DNA of 64,000 nucleotides, from positions 23,377,775 through 23,441,774 of the forward strand of contig OX387605.1 in NCBI GenBank assembly GCA_947568835.1, given 5' to 3'. The notes under the pieces are model-generated. The model saw only the letters and a list, made by a program, of their open reading frames with translations. It had not been told where the DNA came from and ran no database searches. The position numbers were made by a program, and so were the translations under genes. This DNA comes from Protonemura montana. Taxonomy: Eukaryota; Arthropoda; Insecta; Plecoptera; Nemouridae. Shown here piece after piece: positions 60,601 through 64,000 of this stretch (within the stretch, counting starts at the first letter, position 1; each line of letters begins with the position of its first letter).

Positions 60601-62073
60601 TAGCAATGACTCCTGCCCGTATAAAATCACTGGCTACTGAAGCCGTATTGCAAGTTTCTCCTGGCAACAAACTCAATCCCTGTTTCCAGATCAAAAACAA
60701 GGAGCTCTCGGGAAAAATGATACCTCTGCATAGGACCACAGCACAAGCGTGGAATTAAGAAAAGTTTCTCAATTGGGCCCGACAGTTGATAATTTAAAAT
60801 AATATTTCATTTTTCATAGATCCTCCTTGTCTGCAAGTTTTAAATGTTCTAGAATGCATGTCCATCCACGTCACCTTCGTTTTTGTGCCCATTGCTTCAT
60901 TTTAGCTTTGATTCCTCGAAACTTTTGTAGACCTCTTCATGGGTATTGTGAATTCTGTACTGCATATCAACTAGACTTTCCAAGTACTCACTCGTCCTTC
61001 TGGAGAAATCTTTGGCTCACCTACTTCATTGCGTTTGACAGGCAAGAGGCACTGGAATCTGCGATAAGCGAGAAGGATGCTCACCTCGCTCTGCTGGAGG
61101 TGTCTGGCATTCGCAACGCGAGGCAGTCAGAAGAAGTTGACAAGCTGCGTTCGGACAGGAAGCGCCTCATGGAAAAACTGCGGGAAGAAGTGAGTTCCCT
61201 CATTATAGCAGTTCGCGAGAAGTTCTAGCTTTGGTTGTGATTTTTATGACACTTCACAGGGGAAGTTGTGAAGATATATTCAAAATTTTACAAAGTTTAC
61301 TTTGTAAACTAAGTTAAGAATCTAGCCATAAAAGCTCTGAGAGAACTGTCCAGTGTCACTAAAATTCCCACATCTCTTTGAAATAGTTATCGTGGTCATT
61401 TTCTTTCAAATTCAGCAAGCTGCATTACTCGCACTTATATTAGAATTTTCACTTTCAATTGAGTGGGTTTTTATTTCCCAGCTTGAGTGTTACAAGCTCT
61501 TGCACAAAAGAGATTTCAGTTTCAACTTAGGTGTGATGATTTGGAAATCTTTTCCTAATTGTTGTTCATTTTCAGAACGAAGTGAGTGTGAAATTGTTGC
61601 AAGAGTACTCCGAGCCTAGCTCACTCATGGACGCAGCCTTGATGGACGTCGACGATGACGAAAGATCCCACAACCCAACCAACCATAAGACCAGGTTCAA
61701 CGGCCACTCCCTAAACATCTCTATGGTAAGCTCTAGCCCTGCACGGCTATGAATTTTCATCTTCATGTGGAAAAGCTATCACTATGTATAATGCAAACAA
61801 GGTACCTAAACCCGAAACAGATGACAAAAGAACTGAAATTTTGCATGGAATCAGAACCGGAATCATAATTTGGATTGATAAAATACTGGCTCTGAACAGT
61901 TTGATAGAGGTTCTGATGATGGTGATAGAAAAAAATGTTAATAAATTACGTACATTTTTTGTGTTGATTTCAATTTTTAAAAATTGTTGATTTGTTCTGA
62001 AATCCCCCAGCAAATGGAACGTACCGAGCAGCATGACAGCTCCGGGGAGAACGACCTGAACATGACTATTTGA
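14836..62073 (+). CDS. brp: Bruchpilot / ELKS-ERC family active-zone scaffold, whole coding span
   Basis: Bruchpilot is a long cytoplasmic coiled-coil protein that builds the presynaptic dense projection and clusters calcium channels and vesicles. The order here is: a disordered Ser/Arg/Gly-rich N-terminus, the ERC block containing SSMHSIKTFWSPELKKERAL and ETQKQTL-ARDESIKKLLEML, alternative exons, blocks nearly identical to fly BRP (QDYQRHIAVLKESLCAKEEH, IENLEDLLKEKDNQVDMARA), a large coiled-coil expansion, and a C-terminal part resembling vertebrate ERC (KDDRIEELSEALRQSV, KQEALESAISEKDAHLALLE). I place 21 exons with GT-AG borders and matching phases. The product is 2315 aa with exon 4a or 2450 aa with exons 4b and 5b, longer than the roughly 1740 aa of fly BRP. 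There is no transmembrane segment or signal peptide. Confidence 0.95.
21105..21192 (-). repeat. tRNA-like SINE-type module in brp intron 1
   Basis: On the minus strand the box-B-like GGTTCGATTCCCGG lies at 21111-21124, and an A-box-like AGCTAATCTAGCGG lies about 60 nt earlier in that orientation. The long spacing and imperfect arms argue against a working tRNA. It resembles the heads of tRNA-derived SINEs and the modules in the intron 2 array. Confidence 0.5.
35679..35964. mobile_element. MITE-like element with about 80-bp terminal inverted repeats
   Basis: The left arm (35679-35759) starts ATCTTTCGACAGG, contains TTTCCTGGCCGCACC and ends near TTGTAGACAAAGAATT. The right arm (35884-35964) is its reverse complement with a few changes. 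The roughly 125-bp centre has no open frame of note. Size and structure fit a non-autonomous DNA transposon or a foldback element. I see no clear target-site duplication. It sits about 190 bp upstream of exon 2. Confidence 0.75.
36156..36305 (+). CDS. brp: brp exon 2
   Basis: It encodes 50 residues from KQAMLVRQLEEELRIRMRNP to EISILRETIK, matching fly BRP almost residue for residue. The acceptor is TTTGCAG at 36155 and the donor is ATCAAG|GTAAGT at 36305/36306; both ends are phase 0. The segment continues the ERC coiled coil. Confidence 0.93.
36600..36765 (-). repeat. Possible A-tailed retroposon fragment
   Basis: A run of 20 T at 36609-36628 is directly followed by a GC-richer 130-bp stretch. 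Read on the minus strand this is a short sequence ending in poly-A, the usual form of a SINE or processed transcript copy. I see no clear A and B boxes, so the source is unknown. Confidence 0.35.
37872..37951 (+). repeat. Outer flanking motif of the array, extra direct copy
   Basis: The sequence CTGGCCCAGC, an A-run, AAGGCTAACAATTACAAAA and GATTTATTTGCGTGAAA repeats, with changes, the motif at 37997-38070. A 12-bp palindrome AGAGGTACCTCT lies at 37954-37965 just after it. Confidence 0.7.
37997..38070 (+). repeat. Left outer inverted repeat of the intron 2 array
   Basis: It contains AAGGCTAACATTTACAAAAA and TTCATTTATTTGCGCGAAAA. The reverse complement of 43892-43966 matches it over about 74 bases with roughly nine differences by eye. 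Together the two arms bracket about 5.97 kb, including all three tandem units. Confidence 0.75.
38250..38322 (+). repeat. tRNA-like module before the array
   Basis: A perfect box B, GGTTCGAACCC, lies at 38302-38312, with a T stem that pairs in four of five positions by eye. A weak A-box-like GGTTGGATTGGTCG lies about 45 nt upstream. A short T-run follows at 38324-38328. The acceptor arms do not pair well, so I call it a tRNA-derived SINE head and not a tRNA gene. Confidence 0.5.
39061..39144 (+). repeat. tRNA-like module 1, copy 1
   Basis: A-box-like CGTGGCACATTGG is followed by box-B-like GATTCGAACCC at 39125-39135. The matching modules in copies 2 and 3 keep both boxes. Confidence 0.5.
39238..39325 (+). 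repeat. tRNA-like module 2, copy 1 (decayed)
   Basis: It has the A-box-like GTGGTCGTGCGGCTTAAGGC, as in tRNA-Leu/Ser-type sequences. No good box B is seen here, while copy 3 keeps GGGTTCGAATC at the equivalent place. Confidence 0.4.
39382..39436. repeat. 55-nt hairpin, copy 1
   Basis: GCAAAATTG near the left end pairs with CAATTTTGC at the right end, and CTGGCG/CGCCAG closes a CTTCG loop in the centre. It recurs at 41134-41188 and 42899-42953. Confidence 0.75.
39645..39721 (-). repeat. tRNA-like module 3, copy 1
   Basis: On the minus strand TAGCTAAGTGGTCAGCG reads as an A box and GCGTTCGGTTCCCGTCG as a box B and T arm, with about tRNA spacing. The acceptor arms do not pair convincingly. Confidence 0.55.
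39849..39932 (+). repeat. tRNA-like module 4 with T-run, copy 1
   Basis: A-box-like GTGGTCGAGCGGTTAAAGT and box-B-like GCGTTCGATTCCCGC are about 35 nt apart, and an interrupted T-run (39920-39932) follows directly, as a Pol III terminator would. The T stem pairs only partly, so a working tRNA is unlikely. Confidence 0.6.
40809..40892 (+). repeat. tRNA-like module 1, copy 2
   Basis: A-box-like GTGGCACGATGGTAACG is followed by box-B-like GGATCGAATCC. Confidence 0.5.
40986..41072 (+). repeat. tRNA-like module 2, copy 2
   Basis: A-box-like TTGGTCGTGCGGTTTAAGG is followed by GGGTTAGATTC, a box B with changed bases compared with GGGTTCGAATC in copy 3. Confidence 0.45.
41134..41188. repeat. 55-nt hairpin, copy 2
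   Basis: It has the same stem and loop as copy 1, with changes mostly in the unpaired part near the centre of the left arm. Confidence 0.75.
41396..41473 (-). repeat. tRNA-like module 3, copy 2
   Basis: It has the same minus-strand A and B boxes as copy 1, with a few substitutions between them. Confidence 0.55.
41599..41686 (+). repeat. tRNA-like module 4 with T-run, copy 2
   Basis: A and B boxes are as in copy 1, followed by an interrupted T-run at 41670-41686. Confidence 0.6.
42577..42655 (+). repeat. tRNA-like module 1, copy 3
   Basis: A-box-like GTGGCACGATGGTAACG and box-B-like GGATCGAATCC are both present. Confidence 0.5.
42750..42836 (+). repeat. tRNA-like module 2, copy 3
   Basis: This is the best-preserved copy of module 2, with TTGGTCGTGCGGTTTAAGG as A box and GGGTTCGAATC as box B. 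Confidence 0.5.
42899..42953. repeat. 55-nt hairpin, copy 3
   Basis: It has the same stem and loop as in copies 1 and 2. Confidence 0.75.
43156..43227 (-). repeat. tRNA-like module 3, copy 3
   Basis: On the minus strand it has GTAGCTCTGTGGTAAGCG as A box and GCGATCGAGGACC as box B. The part between the boxes differs from copies 1 and 2. Confidence 0.55.
43349..43435 (+). repeat. tRNA-like module 4 with T-run, copy 3
   Basis: GTGGTCGAGTGGTGATAGT and GCGTTCGATTCCCGC are kept while the roughly 25 bases between differ strongly from copies 1 and 2. A T-run follows at 43424-43435. Confidence 0.6.
43892..43966 (-). repeat. Right outer inverted repeat of the intron 2 array
   Basis: Its reverse complement matches 37997-38070. 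It lies about 175 bp beyond the right end of copy 3. Confidence 0.75.
44445..44541 (+). CDS. brp: brp exon 3
   Basis: It encodes ELELRIETQKQTLQARDESI followed by KKLLEMLQNKGV and the first base of a glycine codon. The block is nearly identical in vertebrate ERC and fly BRP. The acceptor is TTCACAG at 44444 and the donor is G|GTAAGC at 44541/44542, phase 1. This phase decides which downstream exons can be used. Confidence 0.93.
44542..45441 (+). other. brp: brp intron 3, 900 bp
   Basis: This is AT-rich intron with no further exon visible. It ends in a T-rich tract before TTTTAG. Confidence 0.75.
45442..45497 (+). CDS. brp: brp alternative exon 4a (BRP-type)
   Basis: The exon completes the glycine codon and encodes KEEERQMFHQMQALAQKQ, which equals the fly BRP continuation after this point except at a few residues. 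It ends in phase 0 and joins directly to exon 6 (LDEFRGEIQRRDQE), giving the fly-like form. Its donor CAG|GTGGAT is weak. It cannot be followed by exon 4b in frame, because 4b needs a phase-1 donor. Confidence 0.85.
45498..46433 (+). other. brp: Interval between alternative exons 4a and 4b, 936 bp
   Basis: It holds two CT-dinucleotide runs (46124-46143 and 46344-46363) just upstream of exon 4b. A second acceptor, TTGTAG at 46388, lies 45 bp before the preferred one and is in the same phase. Confidence 0.75.
46434..46573 (+). CDS. brp: brp alternative exon 4b (ERC-type)
   Basis: The exon starts in phase 1, like exon 4a, and encodes GGKMLDHAEERTELTSLQAR and onward to DQELAMTKR. The heptad pattern and DHAEERTELTSL resemble the segment after KGL in vertebrate ERC proteins (DHERTRRLAEAE). 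The donor AGA|GTGAGT at 46573/46574 is phase 0. Use of the acceptor at 46388 would add 15 in-frame residues. Confidence 0.85.
46574..47832 (+). other. brp: brp intron between exons 4b and 5b, 1259 bp
   Basis: A perfect 13-bp hairpin with a 6-nt loop lies at 46935-46966 (arm TGTGACCACTGTT). I see no extra exon. Confidence 0.75.
47833..48153 (+). CDS. brp: brp alternative exon 5b (ERC-type)
   Basis: It encodes 107 residues from ELKATNETLRALQMQLEKQL to SYKRQ. The part STLTAILETKDARIVTLEKE resembles ERC (ALQTVIEMKDSKISSMERG in human, from memory). After residue 70 the exon turns into a Pro/Ser-rich linker (DLFRISSPIPDMHGDHS). Phase 0 at both ends, so it can be included after 4b or skipped, but cannot follow exon 3 directly in frame. 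The donor is CAA|GTAAGT. Confidence 0.88.
48154..49812 (+). other. brp: brp intron after exon 5b, 1659 bp
   Basis: It holds a CT run at 48308-48334 and a CT run followed by (TATCTC) repeats at 48847-48902. No extra exon is visible. Confidence 0.75.
49813..49980 (+). CDS. brp: brp exon 6, common exon
   Basis: It encodes 56 residues from LDEFRGEIQRRDQEIMAMSA to KEEHYNMLQAD, nearly identical to fly BRP; vertebrate ERC has the related IEVLKESLTAKEQ. It accepts exon 4a, 4b or 5b, all phase 0. Confidence 0.94.
49981..50538 (+). other. brp: brp intron 6, 558 bp
   Basis: No exon or repeat is recognisable in it. Confidence 0.7.
50539..50706 (+). CDS. brp: brp exon 7
   Basis: It encodes 56 residues from VEELRQRLDEKNRHIEKKTM to DIKDRKINVLQRK. 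LRDHMDIKDRKINVLQRK corresponds to LKDMLDVKERKVNVLQKK of vertebrate ERC. Acceptor CGGTAG, donor AAG|GTGAGT, phase 0 at both ends. Confidence 0.94.
50707..51458 (+). other. brp: brp intron 7, 752 bp
   Basis: It is AT-rich in its first 550 bases and GC-richer near the acceptor CCCTCAG. No extra exon is visible. Confidence 0.7.
51459..52415 (+). CDS. brp: brp exon 8: end of the conserved ERC block and start of the BRP coiled coil
   Basis: It encodes 319 residues. The first third (IENLEDLLKEKDNQVDMARA, SLEEAIGDKEKQMTQLREQR) is the conserved ERC/BRP core. The rest is a heptad-repeat coiled coil matching fly BRP, with QELDRIQERAEKASTELRRA and EKSQGEVYRLKARLENAQGE. GC content at third positions is high, which opens long false frames on the other strand. 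Phase 0 at both ends. Confidence 0.94.
52510..52662 (+). CDS. brp: brp exon 9
   Basis: It encodes 51 residues from FQMEKEKQNYDFENIQSQLD to RDKYEKAQ; the match to fly BRP includes SQLDKALGQAAR-QKERET. Acceptor TTCGCAG, donor CAG|GTTAGT, phase 0 at both ends. Confidence 0.92.
52957..53145 (+). CDS. brp: brp exon 10
   Basis: It encodes 63 residues, ILLVRLQKDKDGYQEECEKL to TQQLHAKLQ, with VELLKERYEKTQ matching fly BRP VLKERYEKSH. Acceptor TTCGCAG, donor CAG|GTATTA, phase 0. Confidence 0.92.
53227..53366 (+). CDS. brp: brp exon 11
   Basis: It encodes MERDDSLTEIEILKDKFEKA through NKEFERMLEKYD plus two bases of an arginine codon. Fly BRP has MERDDAVTEVEILKEKLDKA at this place. The donor AG|GTATGT is phase 2. 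Confidence 0.92.
53617..55873 (+). CDS. brp: brp exon 12: giant coiled-coil exon
   Basis: One base completes the arginine codon, then 752 codons follow without an intron. The sequence is an unbroken heptad coiled coil rich in E, K, R, Q, L and A, with recurring units such as ERLREKLDKA, EKAQAELRKAQAELD and IEFERMGSELTRLHEKLE. The last phrase matches fly IEFERMGAELGRLHDRLE. Codon usage is strongly GC-biased. It is part of the arthropod-specific rod that lengthens the protein beyond vertebrate ERC. The end ELEMLVQELERSQ matches fly QLELLVTELEKSQ. Phase 0 donor CAG|GTCAGT. Confidence 0.94.
55874..57213 (+). other. brp: brp intron 12, 1340 bp
   Basis: AT-rich intron; I see no additional exon, repeat or RNA gene in it. 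Confidence 0.7.
57214..57471 (+). CDS. brp: brp exon 13
   Basis: It encodes 86 residues from LDLHDANQRLTNGAARAGEE to LEAQVQK, with the lysine/glutamine-rich repeat QKKQLEEQRRKLDEHKKGLD. From about 57360 the codons become AT-rich, unlike the GC-rich first half, a visible change inside one exon. Phase 0 at both ends. Confidence 0.92.
57588..57805 (+). CDS. brp: brp exon 14
   Basis: It encodes 72 residues from NASGSGRGGGADAEVQKRLH to EKMIRDLQ plus two bases. A short Gly/Ser linker precedes renewed coiled coil, which starts to resemble the ERC segment QAEVDRLLEILKEVENEKNDKD in QVEMERLLQLVQMSQEEQNS. The donor GA|GTGAGT is phase 2. Confidence 0.92.
57806..58163 (+). other. brp: brp intron 14, 358 bp
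   Basis: Nothing recognisable beyond the splice signals. Confidence 0.7.
58164..58236 (+). CDS. brp: brp exon 15, small exon
   Basis: One base completes an aspartate codon, then it encodes ALKNAQAKMRSQQTANAQMP and KPAE. It is found by phase: exon 14 ends in phase 2 and exon 16 starts in phase 0. Acceptor TGTTTCAG, donor GAG|GTCAGT. Confidence 0.85.
58237..58745 (+). other. brp: brp intron 15, 509 bp
   Basis: AT-rich, ending in the somewhat unusual acceptor CATATAG. No extra exon seen. Confidence 0.7.
58746..59429 (+). CDS. brp: brp exon 16: start of the ERC-like C-terminal region
   Basis: It encodes 228 residues from ASDGVDEESVAARLREELAE to RKQIMEK. It has repeated units KDKRIAQLEAANCELEAALR, GLRICELELEIDELETALKD and KDDRIEELSEALRQSVRITA. 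The last matches vertebrate ERC KDDRIEELEEALRESVQITA. Phase 0 at both ends. Confidence 0.93.
59430..59914 (+). other. brp: brp intron 16, 485 bp
   Basis: AT-rich intron, no other feature recognised. Confidence 0.7.
59915..60075 (+). CDS. brp: brp exon 17
   Basis: It encodes VGKLEQRLLSLQTAHALRCG through AERRTHLQDLARM plus two bases. RLVAERRTHLQDLARMKQEA corresponds to vertebrate ERC NLRAERRKHLEEVLEMKQEA. A CGTC pair (RCGTC) in mid-exon is unusual in an otherwise cysteine-poor coiled coil. The donor AA|GTGAGT is phase 2. Confidence 0.92.
60076..61041 (+). other. brp: brp intron 17, 966 bp
   Basis: AT-rich intron with a T-rich stretch at about 60490-60600. No exon visible. Confidence 0.7.
61042..61189 (+). 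CDS. brp: brp exon 18
   Basis: One base completes a lysine codon, then it encodes QEALESAISEKDAHLALLEV to KRLMEKLREE. Vertebrate ERC has QEALLAAISEKDANIALLEL here, so this is one of the strongest ERC C-terminal matches. Donor GAA|GTGAGT, phase 0. Confidence 0.94.
61190..61575 (+). other. brp: brp intron 18, 386 bp
   Basis: T-rich intron with no other feature. Confidence 0.7.
61576..61725 (+). CDS. brp: brp exon 19
   Basis: It encodes 50 residues from NEVSVKLLQEYSEPSSLMDA to HSLNISM. The coiled coil ends and an acidic stretch (MDVDDDERSH) is followed by NPTNHKT, which recalls NQTNHKP near the end of vertebrate ELKS. Donor ATG|GTAAGC, phase 0. Read-through into the intron would end the protein after eight more codons. 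Confidence 0.9.
62011..62073 (+). CDS. brp: brp last coding exon
   Basis: It follows the pyrimidine-rich acceptor ATCCCCCAG and encodes QMERTEQHDSSGENDLNMTI with TGA at 62071-62073. The last three residues, M-T-I, fit a class II PDZ ligand pattern (hydrophobic-x-hydrophobic); vertebrate ERC ends in IWA, which binds the RIM PDZ domain. Confidence 0.85.
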   Translation, partial: QMERTEQHDSSGENDLNMTI

Positions 62074-62820
62074 TTGCGAGTCTCTGTGTACTAATGCCGT
62101 GTGCGCCGACCCCCAAGCTCTTCCGCCAAAACCAACAACAGCTCTCACCGCTTGCATCTCCATGGCCTGCCACACGCTGACCAGCTGCACTCTCAATGCA
62201 CAAACGCTACCTTCGTCTGGATAGATGCAATTTCACTGCCGAAACAAAAGAATCTTTATTTTTAGATTAAACTTCAGTGACGCGAAGACTTGATTAAATG
62301 ATTGTAAAATGTTAACACGTTAATAATCTGTGCTTGCTACGAGAGAACGAAAAACAATCGAATTTGACAACTCTAATCCAAAGTGCAGAAACGACCACGT
62401 GACTGTTAAAATGGATACCTTCTTGTTATAATATGTGTTCATAACACTTTGTTCAGTGTGTTGCTATAAGACTATATTATACAACTCAGTGTATATAATT
62501 CTACAGATATTATCGTTCGGCCAATGTTTTTCATCATATTAATAATACGGTACATTACTGTAATTCATTCAGTGTGAACTGCCAATGGCCATATAACATT
62601 CTGGATAGTTTTGTCATTGACCATCGCAGCTGACGTCGTGTAAAATAACAATTAAAAACACAATTAACTTGTGTGAATCAATATTGTGAAGTTTAACTTG
62701 GAGCTTTACTGGGAGGACTGCCCATTATGTGTCAATAATGAATTGCAGATATATTATTGTTTAAGGTCCTTCTCAAGTAGGTAGATAAGTTGACAATAAA
62801 GAAATATCATACCCAAAAAT
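62074..62820 (+). other. brp: brp 3' UTR
   Basis: AT-rich sequence follows the stop codon. TGTATATA at 62490-62497 fits a Pumilio binding site. The canonical polyadenylation signal AATAAA is at 62795-62800, so cleavage would fall about 15-25 bases later. A second AATAAA at 63656-63661 could give a longer 3' UTR. Confidence 0.6.
62795..62800 (+). terminator. brp: Polyadenylation signal AATAAA
   Basis: This is the first canonical AATAAA I find after the brp stop codon, 722 bases downstream of it. A GT-poor, mixed sequence follows, so strength is uncertain. Confidence 0.55.
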
Positions 62821-64000
62821 GAAGCGAACCTGCCTGTCTTCCTCTCTGGAAGAGTGAGTGCAAAAACCAATTAAGGAATAAGGGAACGCAGATAATTATA
62901 CATGCACAAAGGAAGCTATAGATGAAATTTAAATGTATTATAATACTTTATGTGAACAAATAGTTGAAGAGAATGTTTGGCAGACACTTTTTGAGGAATC
63001 TGGTGTGAACTAACCGAACCGAATTCCGTTGCCGATTGTAACAAATCACCATCAAGCCGGTGCTGGCGACACAAACACAGTTGTCGTCGTCTTAATCATC
63101 GCTGTTGTCGTGTAAATCATGTACTAACTCCTCCAGCAGTCTAAATCATCAACGTATTCTCAGTCATCATTACTATAAACAACTTACTAAACAAATTTTA
63201 TCTATAATAATAGGTCCTGGTGTAAAATTCTGTGTCTTTATCTTCTTAATAGATATAGGTGTCCACCATCCACACACCGCTAGTCTCAAGAGCTAGTGAA
63301 TCTTGAAATTTGTTTCAAGTATTGATATTCTTGCTTCCCTATGACATTCATTGCAATAGCAGAAATTGTTGATGTTATCAAGACTAATTGTGAAATGATA
63401 TTAGAGTGGAAGGAAGTCATCTGTCCTAATACTATTCGATGTAATACAAATCTTTAAAAAAGCCCTATCTTAAATAATTCACAAAATTTGTACAAAGAAA
63501 ACAATACGTGCTATGCATTGACGCATCTTTTTCAATGTACAGTGATTTCATTTCCACCTCTGCACTAGTTTTCAGAAACACTGTTTCTCAAACTGAAGGA
63601 TCTTTGCCTACTTTCTTTGCAAGATTTGCTAAGGAGAATAGACTTTGACTGCTGAAATAAATTTTGTGGTCACCTAGCCAATTGATTACAGATGACTTTG
63701 AAAAGGTTAACCAAAACACCTTTTCCAGATTAGTTATCTTTTCTACTTATTCTGCAATGTGTTTTTTTCTGATATGCCCATGAAATTATGTAAGCCAACT
63801 AAATTACCAACTCGCAGAAAATTATATTTTTCTGTAATTTACAAACTTAGTTTCAGTTTGAGAACTAGTTTGTTTGAAATGCAAATGTTAATTTTGGGAT
63901 CAAATGGCAGTATTACTGATTGCATTACTGACGTTGATATCGTTAAATGCATATGTTACATTGTTCGTTCGATACAAAACTGATTTTGAAGACAAAATTT
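62821..64000. other. Downstream flank, nothing recognised
   Basis: AT-rich sequence with no recognisable exon, RNA gene or repeat. It may be extended brp 3' UTR up to the AATAAA at 63656 or simple intergenic DNA. Confidence 0.5.

Overview
The window is nuclear DNA from an animal, almost certainly an arthropod and most likely an insect or close pancrustacean relative. Coding sequence is split into short exons with GT-AG borders, introns are AT-rich and up to 20 kb long, and both recognisable genes match arthropod families: a Wnt7-class ligand (the fly gene is called Wnt2) and bruchpilot, the ELKS/CAST/ERC-family scaffold of the presynaptic active zone. Both lie on the + strand. I cannot fix the species from sequence alone.

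Layout. Positions 1-7215 hold no exon I can support and are probably upstream intron of Wnt7, whose first exons lie outside the window. The last three Wnt7 exons follow (7216-7490, 9755-10121, 10626-10777). The 3.3 kb from 10778 to about 14040 is intergenic, with a minisatellite and repeat-like sequence. A CpG-rich leader (about 14040-14835) precedes bruchpilot, whose start codon is at 14836 and stop codon at 62071-62073. I resolve 21 coding exons with consistent phases. A 20.5 kb first intron and an 8.1 kb second intron separate the first three exons; the rest are compact. A 3' UTR with a polyadenylation signal at 62795 follows, and the last kilobase shows nothing I recognise.

Bruchpilot is the main interest. 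After exon 3, splice phase allows either exon 4a (fly-BRP-like continuation, predicted 2315 aa) or exon 4b, normally with 5b (an ERC-like coiled coil, predicted 2450 aa); 4a and 4b cannot be joined in frame. A large intron-free coiled-coil expansion (exon 12, 752 aa) follows. Unlike fly BRP as I remember it, the protein then returns to a C-terminal region that closely resembles vertebrate ELKS/ERC, so this gene seems to keep both halves of the ancestral protein around the arthropod expansion.

The second intron carries a notable repeat array (about 37.87-43.97 kb): three tandem copies of a roughly 1.65 kb unit with long terminal inverted repeats. Each unit has four tRNA-like Pol III-type modules on both strands, a conserved 55-nt hairpin and T-runs behind one module, and the whole array is bracketed by a further inverted repeat. 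A separate MITE-like element lies at 35679-35964, just before exon 2.

The two genes act in different places: Wnt7 is a secreted lipid-modified signal, while bruchpilot is a cytoplasmic scaffold that clusters calcium channels and vesicles at the presynaptic membrane. Their linkage recalls the neighbouring positions of Wnt2 and brp on fly chromosome 2R, which I quote from memory.
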